DNA of 64,000 nucleotides from Mansonella perstans (Eukaryota; Nematoda; Chromadorea; Rhabditida; Onchocercidae). Below are positions 14,177-27,600 of this stretch, one piece after another. Made by a program: the position numbers and the translations under genes. The stretch lies in contig JBAMDO010000118.1 of the NCBI GenBank assembly GCA_037074765.1, positions 107,434-171,433 of the forward strand, given 5' to 3'. Position 1 is the first letter of the stretch. Each line of letters starts with the position of its first letter. The notes beneath the pieces were generated by a model. It was not told the origin of the DNA. It did no database searches and saw only the letters and a list, made by a program, of their open reading frames with translations.

Positions 14177-16681
14177 ATGAGCAGTGACGGAAATGTAAGT
14201 TATTCATTGTTGTTTCGTTATTTGTAAAAGGCTTTTTTTTTCTGGAGGAAAATGATTGGCAATTGCCGATAGAGTTGCGAGCAATAGAAAATTGCTGTTT
14301 TTAGCGCAGTGAATCAGCACCTGCACGTAGCATGTCACGGAGTCGAAGCGGCACACCGATGGTTTCAGGTAAGAGTAACGGGCATGCCCGATCTCTCTCG
14401 GGCTCTCGACCTCGTTCATCGTCCCATCACTCACTCTCTCAATCACCAGTTCGTGAACGTTCAGCTGCTTCGCGATCATCTGGTGGACATGAACCATCTA
14501 GATCTCCATCACGTGCCCGTTCAAGGTCACGAGATGAGCGACGTGTTCGACGTTCACGCTCACCTGAGGAGCGAAAACGGTACCGATCGCGCAGTCGTGA
14601 TTCGCGCTATCGTCGACGAAGGTACTGTCTTAGATAACGGATCTTTCGCATCGATATTTCCTGCTGTTATGGTTGTCTTTTTTGATGATACTAACTCTTA
14701 CCAATTTTACTGGTATTAATTCGGTGCCGAACGGATTGGGAAGAAACCATAAATATTATATTGTTAATTGATACTTTTGGCAGTGAGAAAATCAGAACAG
14801 CTGAAACGCTGTGAACGAACAGAATTCAAAAATCAGTCTCAATGAAAACAGAATCAATGAATCAGTGAGGCAGGCAGTTCAATATTGTCAGCGCTCAGAG
14901 TGGAACATCACAGTTTCAAGCTCAGAGTTGGCTGCCAAATCCAAATCAGTACAGTTCAGCATCCATCCTCAAATACCCAATGTGCAGTGTACCACCACCA
15001 CTACCGACAGTCAGTTGTGGTATTTATAATGCCGCTAGTAGTTAGAATCCTATTTCTCCTCTCCTTTTTCCTTGTGTAGTTATTTGAAAGTTTTTCACTG
15101 GCAGGGCAAGGGCAACATCGGATTATGATTTTCTAAAATTGATCCTTCTGAAAAGCGATTGACATTTTGATATCCAGAGGTTTCCACGCATCTCTTTTAC
15201 ACAGCTTCTGTTTAAAAATACCATTCCGTCAAAATTAACTACTGAGGGCATTGAAAATCGTGTCTCCCTGTCATTTAGAAAACTCGTCTAAAATCCTTTA
15301 CATATCTTTTACTAAAGTTCACTCTACTGTTAGTTCTTTTTTTTGGAACTCTTACTTTAAGTTGAAGTCGGTTTCTTCATCATACCACAGAATCTGTCAT
15401 TGCTAGCCATAAAACGGGTGTCTTTGGAACTATTTACTTTGGGACATTTGTAGGAAATGCGAAAAACGATATTAGTCATCTTACAACAATATATCAGCTT
15501 CTTACTCGGAATCACATTAATTTTTGTCCAATTTTTCCTGTAGGAAAGATTTTTTTTTAAACTCTTCTTATATAATTAATAGATGGATGAAGGAGGGGCT
15601 GAACTGCACGAAATATTGAGGCCAGTCACATTGCATAAAGAAAATTCATTAGCTTGGTGTAGCAGCTCTAAAAATAAGTACAGAGTTTTCAACTATATGA
15701 AAGTGTTCTTGTTTTATTATTTTTTTTTTTTTGCTTTTTATGAACTGACTAATTTTTTTTTTCCTACATAATTGGCAACTTGTATCTCTCACAATTTCAA
15801 ATAAACGGTAACAAAGTAACTTAGTGCGGGATTCTTAGGAGTTACCAAAAGGTGTACAGTAGGTGGTATCAAATCGCAGTCTACAGATATATTATCTGTG
15901 ACCCACACGGTACGAATTCAAGGCACCAGATATTGATAATAAAATATTTAAAAAAATATTCAGCCGATCACCATCGTCGCCAGCTCGTCGTCGCTCCCGT
16001 TCCCGTCGACGCAGTCGTTCACGTTCTCCGCGACGAGTTAGCCGTTATTCACCGATAAGACGCAGTCGATATAACGATGGTCGTGACAATCCGGAACCGT
16101 GTTCCTGTCTTGGCGTTTTTGGCATGTCACTCAATACAACTGAGCGCGATTTGAAACGAATTTTTGGCGAATATGGAGAAATTGAATCAGTTCAGCTTGT
16201 TTACGATCGCTACAGTGGTCGGTCGCGTGGTTTTGGCTTTGTTTACTTCGAAAGTACGAAAGAAGCAATACGAGTAGGTTCTTCTCTCCGTTATATTGTT
16301 TTTTTCTTTTTTTTTTTGCAAATTTAGATTGAGTTTTAATATTTGAAGTTTCTTATCGTGAAACTCAATAGCAATTCTGAGATTGTATTTGTAGGCAAAA
16401 GATCATCTGCGTGATGCCGTCATCGATGGAATGCGCGTCCGTGTTGATTTTTCTGTGACCAAAGGAGCTCCAAGATAGTAAGTTCATATTTTGAGCTTTA
16501 AAATATATCTGTAAGCATATTTTGAAGAAAGTTCGAGAATTTCATTCTTTAGATTCCGTTTTTTAGATTATCAATTTTTTTTAAAGATATCGAATCTCTG
16601 TGTAGTTACAGAGGGCGTTCGCCTCGTCGTTCTCGAAGTCGCAGTGTGGAAAGTTATCGCAGACGTCGTTCGCGTTCTTGA
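14177..16681 (+). CDS. TRA2: Transformer-2 type SR splicing factor
   Basis: Nuclear splicing activator that binds GAA-rich exonic enhancers through one RRM flanked by two RS domains (family knowledge). Exons: 14177-14194, 14305-14621, 15964-16273, 16395-16477, 16606-16681; 267 residues, all phases consistent. RS1 (~7-150) is dense in SR/RS and RSRSR runs. The RRM (~155-240) has RNP2-like [33 protein letters not shown]1 [10 protein letters not shown] and [16 protein letters not shown] short RS2 tail ends YRRRRSRS. The TERDL and VTKGAPR signatures are diagnostic of Tra2 rather than SRSF proteins. The C. elegans counterpart is rsp-8. The 1.34 kb intron 14622-15963 carries a candidate poison exon, and the last intron has two acceptors 6 bases apart, the second giving an immediate stop. 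AATAAA at 16699 follows the stop closely. Confidence 0.93.
14784..14864 (+). promoter_or_regulatory. Candidate poison exon in the Tra2 gene
   Basis: Lies inside the long Tra2 intron. Acceptor TTTTGGCAG at 14775-14783 and donor GTGAGG at 14865 bound 81 bases. Joined after the preceding exon (phase 2) it reads [10 protein letters not shown] then TGA. It is rich in GAA/AGAA motifs, the sequence class Tra2 proteins bind. Tra2 genes of mammals and insects regulate themselves through such non-productive splicing; its operation here is inference. A second open stretch downstream (to ~15030) may belong to the same alternative region. Confidence 0.45.
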
Positions 16682-18697
16682 AAAGAATGCGATTTTGAAA
16701 TAAATTTTTCCTTCTCATTAATTTGTTTTTGTTTATGCTAATATCATTTGTATCTTGCAAAAAAAAAAATTTGCTATATCATATTTGTTAGCTCTATGGC
16801 ATCATAAATGCCGTATTCATAGCTATCATCTATCAAAAGAATTATTGTTGGTTTTTTTTGGTCGTAATGAAGGCTTCGTTGCATTAGTTTGATTAAACTG
16901 CCAAATCATCAAATTGCTTGCACATTGAGGGCTGTCCCAAAAAAGGGACCCAAAAAAGGATCCAATCAATGAGCGTCGATTTATTTGTTGTCTATTTAAA
17001 TTATTTGCTTCTTTCATCAGCCATAATCAAAACTGCAAATTCCGGGTTCAATTGTTGATACTGGAATAAGGTTAGAGGGTTGGTAACCAATAATTAATTA
17101 TCATTAAATCTTATCTTTTTTATTAGTTGCTACAATTTTATGTGACCATCATTAATCGCTCTTTATTGACATTATTATTTTATTCTTTTTTTTTAATATG
17201 CGTTTCATTAAACTGTCTGGAAAGAAAGAAGTTGTTTACACAAATGCACATTCATATCTTTGTTATCAAAATTTCGCATTCTGTTATACTTCAAAGAATG
17301 ATTGCATATTTATGCTTTAAAAAAAATTTAATTAATTGCTAAATTTTTGCTTACGTGGCATATGAAATAGCAGTACATATTTAGCAGTAAAATTTAGATG
17401 AAATTAACTCACAAATTAGCACACTGGAGAAAGTATAGGTAGGATCAGTTGTAATGTAGGTAGGATAGTCATTCTCTGCGATAGTGAATTTCTCATTTTC
17501 AATAACTTTAATATTGATATATTGATATTTTGGGATGTAGCTTGGTCCGGAGAAGTATCATTGTCAGTCATATAATTCCTTTTGGAATTTGGAACACTTT
17601 GTCCTGGATACGTGGATACGTTTCTTTATAGTATAAAATAGTACATGACCCAAAGATATACTTTTGGAGTTAAAAATAATCTAAATCCTATGAACTGATT
17701 GTCGTGAAATGTTGCACATGAGGAAATAGCTATTACAATCTGTCACCTAGCATCTGAATCAATAAGTCATCGACGGATAATTTGGGTTGTTAGAACTTTC
17801 ATAGAAACGAGAAATACGACAACCATATTAACAGCTAACAAAACATTTTGTTGCACTATTCCTTGTCGATTATTCAGTACAATAGTTACTGTTGTGTTGT
17901 AAAGAAGGTCCATTTAAGTCATTCATTTCAATTTCACTTAAAAAAGTTCCGTTCATTTGCATTTACGTGAAATAAATTTCATGTTTATTTAAATCTGATC
18001 CATTTTAAAGCAACAAATTGGGAAATTGAATGAATTGTTGAAGAATTATTAGAGTGTATCGTTAAATAGCAACAATTTTGCGTGAACTTCATAGCTAGAT
18101 AGTTTCTGATTTCTGAAGTTAAAGTTCAAATTACTTCTTTATAATAATTTTAATATTCAAAAGTATTTGAATATAACGCTTTGAGAGAATTCTCTACGAA
18201 ATGCCATTATCATTAAATGTTTATCTTTTTAATTTAGTACAATAGAGGAAAGAATAATGCTGAGATATACCGGGAAATATGAAGATTTGAGATGTGGCAT
18301 GAGATCAAGTTATTTGCATGGTATCATTGGAATCCATTGGAAACACTGAAATTTTTTTTTTTTGTTTACATTCTAGCCGAAATGTTAATTCTATTTAACA
18401 TTTTCAAGTTGAACAATCAAATTGGAATAAAGGTCATGCTTTCTAAAGGTCTCCTTTTTTTTTCCTTTTTTTTCCTAAATTTGATTAATATTTTATTTCC
18501 ACCAATAATTTAAAAAATATAAAGGAAATTTCTAAATTTCACTAATAGTGATAATATTGTGCTATAACTTTGACAAATTTGGCAAGTGAACTTTATGAAC
18601 AGAATGATCAAAATAATGAAATATGCTATAAGAATAATATGATATTTTAGTGCTATGTTATTACTTGATCATCAGATCCATAGATTAGGAAGAAATA
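16682..18697. other. Intergenic region between Tra2 and DENND5 genes
   Basis: About 2 kb of AT-rich DNA with poly(T) stretches. The left end is the Tra2 3' UTR (AATAAA at 16699). The right end should hold the DENND5 promoter; an acceptor-like ATTAG lies about 10 bases before the DENND5 start. No supported exon, tRNA or structured element was seen by eye. Confidence 0.55.
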
Positions 18698-21600
18698 ATG
18701 ACATCAAATATATTCCCTGAAACAACAGTAATACCTCAAACAAGTGATCTAACGCTGGTCGATTATTTTGTTCTTGTCGGATATGATAATAATGCATTGC
18801 TACAGGTAATCATTTCGATATTTTTGAAATTATAACATGAAATTTAATTAAATCAAAGCATTAAACATAGTCTAATTTGAGCGAGAATTCTATGTCGTTG
18901 ATCTGTACTTTCAAACATTTTGCCATTTCTACATTGTAATTTTAAATTCATTCAAACTTTTCATGAACTTATACTTCAAACTTAAAGATATACTTTAAAC
19001 CAAGTCTATATTTGTTGATTTCAAATACTCGTTTTGCTTCAGATCGAACCGGTCGGAATAAATAACTCAGATGCAGCGGATGTATTGTACATTCCACCTT
19101 TGGAGCGATCTTATGTTGCTTCAGTTCTACATCATTTTCCAAAGAGACGTAATACATATCCGTTTCCATCTGAAATTGTTTCGGTACATATTATGTTATT
19201 TTCAAAAAATAAACATTTAATGGAAAAAAGTTTCAGTTAATACGATTATAATTGAATAAGTGAAATATAAAGTACTACGTTAACTTTTTTCCCTAAAGTG
19301 TATCATCATCGTTTAGCCGAAAGATTATAGCTTACACTTCGCTTTCCAAAAGTTTATGTTAGATTGGGTCTTTAAAGGATGTATTAGGTTTTTAAGTTAA
19401 TTTATTCCATAGTCCTCAAATTCTTTTCATTTTCCTTCGTTTTTATTACTGCATTTCTCTTTTTCCTCGTCAAAAATATTAGCCAAGCAGAGAACTTTCT
19501 AACTAGTAGGTACACGTTAATATAAAATTTAAATTTTATCCGTTTAAAATTTGGTCTGTTGTATAATTGGAACTGATAGCTTCAACAGTTACGCTGTAGC
19601 CGTAATTACGAGAGTTGAGAGGATGAAATTGATATTTAAATATGTTCATCTTTAAAGAGATTTCTGATGAAGCCGCGTTAAACATTACTTTTTACACGTG
19701 GCTAATTTTTATGAGAATTTGTTGTTTAAGCTATGTATGCCGAAAGGTTTGAAATTTCACACGCAGAACGATGTTCCATCTCCAGCTGTGCATACATTTG
19801 CAAATATTCGTGAGGATGGCTCACGTATTAACGGTTGCGCTTTAATTTATCATGAGGTGATTCTTTAAAGAAATCTCTAATTTAGTGCGTTATAGAAAGA
19901 TATTGAGATAGGCATGCGACAGTGTGTAAAAATAGTTCGCTGGTGGGTATTTTTTATTTATCTGAACGTGGTTACTTTAATAGTGAATGGGAACAAGGTG
20001 TCCAAAGATATCGAATTGGTCAGTAAAAACAATTAAAAAAATGATTTCCATGTGAGATTTAAAGCATGTTTGTACGCAATGATAGTGATCAATTACGTTA
20101 TTTTAATCATAAGAGAAGCATATAAAATTTTTTAACAAAAAATTCTACAAGTTTCTAAAAAGTTGTTTGGTAAACCATGAAGCAGCGTTCTCTCTTATTT
20201 TTCTGTCAGCATATAGTTTGAGAAAAAGAATAAAAGTCTTATTTTTCGGAAAAATTTAGGAAGTCAAAGATGCTAGACTGTGTGAGCATATGTCACAGCT
20301 GCATACCGAACATGTACGGGCTTTAACAGCTCGCGAAAAAGCCACTGAACGTGCACATGTTCCTCCCGGAACTGTTTCTGGTGGTACACATACTCTTCCG
20401 CGAGGCAATCGCAAGGTTCGTTTAAATTCGTAACTTATTGTTAGGGATGAGAAATTTAAATTCCCAGATAAATATTCTGATAATTTCAAATTTGTCATGC
20501 ATTAGAATTCTTTATTTATAGAATCGAGTAAAACGAACTTCATACTACGATTCGAGCAATTCTCGTTTGTATGTGGCTAAATGTATGTGTCTTATTAGTC
20601 GCATCCCGTTTGTTTCTGCCGGTGAACATCTATTGAATGCACTTCATTCTTTATTTACTTCCGAAGTACAACCTCCTCCACTTCCTCTGGAAAGTTATAT
20701 CTACTGGATTTTGAATGAGGTAGAGAAATTATTTGAGCGTATTTTGAAACGTTTTTAAACTGTCTTTCAAACTTAGTAGAATCACTTGATTTTTAACCAA
20801 GTTTTGTTCATGCCTTGATAGTAAGTTAAATTTAATTATAAAGCTTCTACAAGTGATGCTGTTAATTTATAACATCACTGCCTCAAGGAAACTTTATTTC
20901 AGGTCCCACTGCCAGCTCCGGGCAGCACACTGAAGATTTGCTTAGATCGTATTGACATTGTTTTGCAAAGGCCTGGTCCCAATGAGTTGCCTTTTTTCGA
21001 TCACGCTATTAGTTCGTTGTTCGACCTGCTCACTATTGATAAATTTCTTCGACTTTTCACGTGTTTTCTTCTTGAACATCAAATATTACTGTGCTCCAGG
21101 AGTTAGTGTTTTTGTAACATTTCAGACTTGTTTATCTGGTTTCAGTGATTTATTTTGTAGTTTATATTGTTGCATTATTTAGCATATTGTTTTAGGTTTC
21201 CAGCGTTTAATGCTGGTAGCTGAGAGCCTATGTTCGTTGGCGTTTCCATTCCGTTGGCAACTTACGTACGTTCCAATTTTACCTTATTCGCAGTTAAAGT
21301 TTATGGAAGCGCCAGTGCCTTTTGTAATGGGTTTGTGCTACGAAGACACTATATCCGAGCAGATTTTTCAGGTTTGCAGTAATTAAGTCTGAAACTTTTT
21401 TGTTCTTGAAGTAATAGCTGCAGATTTTATGAAGATGTGAATCTTTGTGAATCAAAGATGAATTTTTTCTAAAAAAGTGAAAAGTTGAATTACGTCTTAT
21501 TTAATGAAAGTCTTTAAAATTTAGGGCAATATGTGTGTCCTAGATATCGATTCAGGTGTGCTAAATATGCCCGAAGATGTACCATCACTACCAGATAGAG

Positions 21601-24600
21601 CTGAATTTGCAAAAGAAGTTGCAAGTGTTCTTATGAGGTGGTATTTTGATTAATCAGCGCTCAATTTAGTAGTTACGTAATAAGTTTTAATCGTTTCAAT
21701 TAGCGTGGGTTTGGGGTTTTAACCATGAGTGAAACTAGAATAAAATAATTTGTCATGTATTTCTAATCTTAATCTTTCTCAGTTACCTGCTAAAAGTGAA
21801 GCGGCAAATATTTGCTATAAGTTAATGGGGACATGTTCAAAGTAGGAAAATTTGTAATAATATAATTTGCTTCAGATATGAAGAGCAGAGTGCAATTCTG
21901 GACGGTGAAGTAGTGAGGAGACAGACTGTTGCCTCAGGAAAAGATGATTGGTGCAGGAAACGTATATCACGTTCATTTGACGGTGAAACATTGCCAAATA
22001 TGATGGAGGAAGATAGTTCCTGCATACGAATGGTATCACGAAAGGATCTTGCTCCATTGCCTTTTGATGATGTTCTGAAACAGAGTGAAGTTTTAGCTAG
22101 GTAATTATATTCATCGCTTGCTTATTTTTAGAACATATTTTAATGTATTTTTAAAGAATATAATATATTTTCAAGAACTTTTACATTGTCTAAAAAGGTT
22201 TATTTCAGGGTTACTGCAATTGCATGTCGTGCAGGTGTCAGCATACCATTTGAAAATATTCAAAAAGAAATACAGTCTAATGATTTCTGTACAAATTCAC
22301 CCGTGTGTAGAGAATATTTTAAAGTAAATTTGACAGCTTTCTCTCATTTTCTTCCAGCGGTATAATCTAAAATACAAGATTTATAAAAAAATACTAACTA
22401 CCTTGTTGATAAAATCCTAGGATATTGTAAATATCTGATTAACAGTGCATTTTTGATAGTAGATTATTTTGCTTGTTAAAATGGCGGTACATTGTTCGAT
22501 CTCAGTTAATAGTAAGTGTAAGGATTGAAGCCTGGTTGTTTTACTGTGTTGAATTGTAGAATATTTTCAGGATATGAAAATAAATAATGCTGTTCGTGAA
22601 GTGTTTATTAATCGTTTTGCATGGCTTCTTTATTCTTACGAACATTTTGTTATCAGTACTGCATGTCAGGATCTCGAGACATATTTCGCTAATCGGGAAT
22701 CTGTTACTAATTTTGATAAAGCAGCCTTCCTTTCCGACCAACCAAGTAAAAACCTACCATTTTTGGCTGCATTTTTAGAAACGCAGGTATGAGATTTCGT
22801 TCCATTTTCTCTTCGTTTTCCACAATTTATTTCGTTTTTATTTTGCTGTTTCATCTGAAAATTCTTTGATAGTTTTTTTGTTAAAACGTAACATTTAATT
22901 TCTTTTTTAGATGTTCACTTCATTCATTGATGCGAAAATTATTTCGCAGTGGGAAACAACAGATGAAAATCTTCAAATCTTTGATTCTCGGATACATGCA
23001 CTACGTACGAAGTATGGTCTTCAGATGGTGCGTACTCCTACTTATGAAAAGGCTTCACTGTCCTTCGATTCAGGTTTTGTTGAACAAATCGTTTAACTCC
23101 GACTGTTCATCATATAGTGAATTTTCCTTCATATTATCAATAAGTGAATCTTTTTCTTCGCTGTCAAATGCGCATCAATTCTGTAATTCCTCATCATTAT
23201 TCAATACTACAGCCGTCTGAATAGCGAGAAATAGTCAAAATAGTTGATATCTTATTGACCATTTGAAATATTTGGTGAAATCGCATGTTTCCACAGTATC
23301 CTTAATTGTGGCTACCATGGTATAAATAAGAAATAAAACATAGTGGTGCTGGAAAGTGTAGAACAAGAATCAATAGATAATAAGAAAATTAAAATGAAAA
23401 TAGCCGGATAATTTCGATTAAAGTTCAAATTGTGCTTTCTTTTTATCGTTTTGGAAATTCTCTATAGAGGAAGCGATAACAAAACGTCAAGAAGTTCTTG
23501 ATTATATTGTTCCGCTACCACATGAGCTTCCTGGTATATCAGCAAGAACTTACGATGGTACATTTCCGGAACTTGATGAATCTGTTTTGGAAGGTTCTTT
23601 TGTGCAAAGTCCAATGCCATCACCGTGGAAGCAACGACATCGAAGATTGCGACCAAAGCTGCTAGAGGTCAGTCCTTGCAAATTGTCTTGGTGTAACTTG
23701 ATCTCGTTCGTGAAATAACTGTTAGATATTTTCAATATTTTAAGTTCATTATATTGCAGAGTATTATTGTGGATGGTAATATAGCGAATAAACAGGAATC
23801 ATATAAATCGGATACACCAAGGCAAATAGCACAACAGAACTGGAAATTTGTCGAACAACTATTAAAAGAGACTAAAAGTGAGCACTCGGTGTATTAGTTT
23901 GGTATTCCATATATTCTTGATATATTAATGAGCAAATAATAAATGCATGAATAAGCATGAAATTCGGTTTTGCGTAAATTTGAACTAATTTATTGTTTTC
24001 GGTAAAACAAAGCGAATGCTTGTGGAAAAAATGGGCAGAGAAGCACTGCAGCTTGGACACAGTGACGCTGTTGTGAATGGTCTTGAAGAAAATACTTTAG
24101 TTGCTTCATTCTGTGATTTACTGGAACGAATCTGGGCCCATGGTTCAGTGAAGAAAGAGGTTCTTCCGAAGTGAACTAACTAAAACATTTATTAGTTCTT
24201 ATCTTGAGGTCTTGAAGTACAGCACAATTTGAAGTATAGTAACTCAGATTTTTTAACCAAATAATACAGAATTACGAGCGAGCTTCGAAGGTTTCTTGTT
24301 CCTCATCATTCCCAGGAACTAATCAATATGTAGCCTTCATATGTTGCACAGAGCACTTACAAATTTTATAAGCAGGATCTTAGGAAAAAAATGGAATTTT
24401 CTTAAGTGAAATTGAAAAATGGTGAATTTTTGTCTCTTGCGTTTTTAATGAAGAGATATTTCTAAAGGATATTTGAGGAAATCAGTAATAAAGAATTCAT
24501 CGATTCAATGGAAATATTGTTTAGGGCAAATCATCTTTATGGGCTCATATTTTGCATCATCAAGAAATCGAGAAATTGGGAATACCATCTCGTGGTTCTG

Positions 24601-27600
24601 CGCGCAGGCACTCGGCACTGACCCCAGGTATCGTTATGAGAAAGATATAAATATACGCGATTTGTTCCATAATTAAGCTTGAGTTCAAGAGGGTTTATCG
24701 GTGATTTATTTTATTATTGCCATCTTGTATTTAAATAAGCTTTCATTACTATCGCTGTAGATCCAATGTTGGAACTATTCAGGTGTTTCTGAATCATAGT
24801 AATATTTCAATTACAGTTATGATAAGCAATTTTCCGTTTCCCAGATTTAATAAAGAAGGTTGATATGTACAAAAAAAAAAGAGAAATAATATGACTTTAA
24901 AAATTTGAGTCGACTGAAAGCAGTTTATAGCATTTGCGTGGCTGTTATTCCGTCGTCACTTTGAGCGTAAGCAGCATTTTACATTAATGTTTTTGTAATT
25001 GAAGCTTTTGTAGTACTTTTACTTGCTTATTATGGTATTCAGGTGTGCAGCGTGAATGTGCATGTCTTTGAAATAATGCTTTAAATATATGCAAATAATG
25101 GAACATATGTCATATTAATTTTTAGGCAGCGATTTTTAGAATAAAGTCCAGATTAGATGTCCGCAAAGCTTGTAAATGCCTTGTTCGCTTTAATGGATGT
25201 TTACATTATCTGATTTAGTTTAACGTATTTGTATTCTGATAAGTAGAATAATTTCTCAGCTCATTTGATGATTTGGGAATCGCTGAAAAGGTGTTAATAC
25301 TCACTTCTGTATAGTTTGAAGTAGAATTGCTTCATAATTCCGTTATTCATTTATCATCAGTGGTGTGTCAATCTTCCGTCTTAGATTCTATATATTGCTT
25401 GTTTTCTAGATTTTTGCAATATTCTTCAGATGGACAAATTCATGAAATTTCATGGAAGATGTTAGAGAATTGCATGAAGCAGCTAAAACAGCATTTCAAG
25501 ACTTTTTTTTTAGAGATTCCATATTCGTCGCGTCTATTCAGTCAATTCTAGGTGTAGTTGAGGTGAAGCATGTGCCACACAACAAGCAAGAGTACATGAA
25601 GCGAGAAAAGAAGATGTACGTAAGTGCCATGGATGATGATTCAGTTAATGAGCTTGCACGAAGTATTCGTCAGCAATGCACTGATGATCCTCATGCACCT
25701 GGCTGGTCTCTTCCAATTATTCGTGCTGCTAATTTCATCTGTGATAAGTTGAGTTCAAACGTATACAACAATGGAGAATATTCGAACTGGAAATCATCAG
25801 CCCTTACTGCAGGCCTGTCATCAAGTGCGGATGTTTTTGGACATCCCAGGTCACCGCGGAAGACGCAGAGAAAGGGGGTTATTCCACATAGAGCAAGTTC
25901 TTTTAGTGGTAAGGTTTTGAATCTTTTAGTGGTAAGATTTTGATCAAGTTTGACATAATCCAGTTTGCTTACAGGTATTCAGCAATATCTTCAGTTTTAA
26001 CTTATTTAACGATAAGACCATCTAAAAAATGTTATGATTTTTCCCGGTAGTAATTGTATTAGCTATTGCTGATGTTACCAGTTTGTCATCTGTTTCTCTT
26101 TTATGTTTGTGACATCAGTAAGTGCTTACTTGTTAATTACTAATGCACATTAATTTTTAAATCAAGAACTCAATAACTATTGCTTCTGATAATATTAGTC
26201 TTTGTTCTGCACCAGGCGCAAATTCGTATGTCTTATTGATGTTGAATCTACCCGCATACAGCTTGGCGTTACGTATAACTATAGTTATATTATGATAATT
26301 AAAAATTGCAGTAGTACTAATCAATATTAATTACATTTTTAAATGAGAGTTATGAAATAGTTTCTAAGTTACAAAATAGTGTTTTTTAACTTTACGCTTT
26401 TCAACTCTTATTTTTAACTAAGCTTAAGGTATAAAATAATGTTTCCTTTTAAATCACATGACTGATTGTAGTGTCGATAGTAGTAAATTCTTGAATCTTT
26501 CATATTTCTTTTTGGTTTAGAGTTTCAGACCTGATTATTTCTACCCTTCAGTAATTCATTAAATTGAGAGACTTCCCAAAGAAGTGAGTTTTTTTCCCTG
26601 ACCTTATATATACTTTTGCTACAAAAAGAAACGCATTACAAACAGATTATATCTACTTACTCTTAGTATTGGACTGTTTTACTTCTCTGCTACTATACAT
26701 TATCGTAGTGTATTTGATGAAGAATTACTTAAAAATACGTCCATTTCTTAGAGTCCATAAAATTGCTTAGTGAAGATTTAGAGATTTAATTTCCACAAAA
26801 GCTCTTTCTGCTAGATAAGAGCTTACATTTTGATTGCTGTGCAAGTTAAACTATTTCCCCAGATATTGATATTTATTTACCGTTTCAAAATGAATCTTCT
26901 TTCACGATGAGCAATCACAGTTCCTTTGCCTGTGATCTAATAGTGCAGTTGTTTGCTGGAATTTCATTCTCTAATTATATTCTCATTCTTAGCATGAGTG
27001 TGCAGTCATCTTTAGTTCGACAAAAGTAAAATCCAAAGATGTAGATTTATTAAATTCAATATTTGCGTTGTGTGTGGTATGCTTTGTGAACTATAAAATT
27101 CTCTTTGCTTGTTAATGTTTTGTTACCTTGATTTCATTGGACTAACAAAATTCCATTTTTTTAGATTTTGCTCCATACTGGACTACAACTGGAAATAACA
27201 TGGATGAAAACGTATCTTATTCACTGCGTAAGAGGAGTAATTCGAGAACTGGTAGCCCTGATATTCGACAATTCTTTGCACCGCTACCTGTTCATATTGC
27301 TTATGATTTGAAGTATATTAAAATATCCAATTTTAAATCAAAAAAATGCAAATCGGAGAAAAGTTTTGAATTCAGTGATAGGAATTTACCATTAGACATT
27401 AGGCATCTCCAAAACTGTTAAAACGACCCGAATTAGTGAACGATATTTCAGGAATGTCTTAAAGATGACAGATATCAAAACTGATATTGGTTACGCACGA
27501 GCCTTTGTTCGCCTCGCTTTAGAAAGGAAACTTCTTTATAAACACCTCAAAACCGTTCTTGGAAACACACATCTCTTACAGTTAGTTTGTTTCCAGTAAT

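Noticed and set aside
14204..14719. Open frames on both strands over the Tra2 RS domain
   Set aside because: Arg/Ser codon repeats leave the other frames open; the RS frame continues in phase into the RRM.
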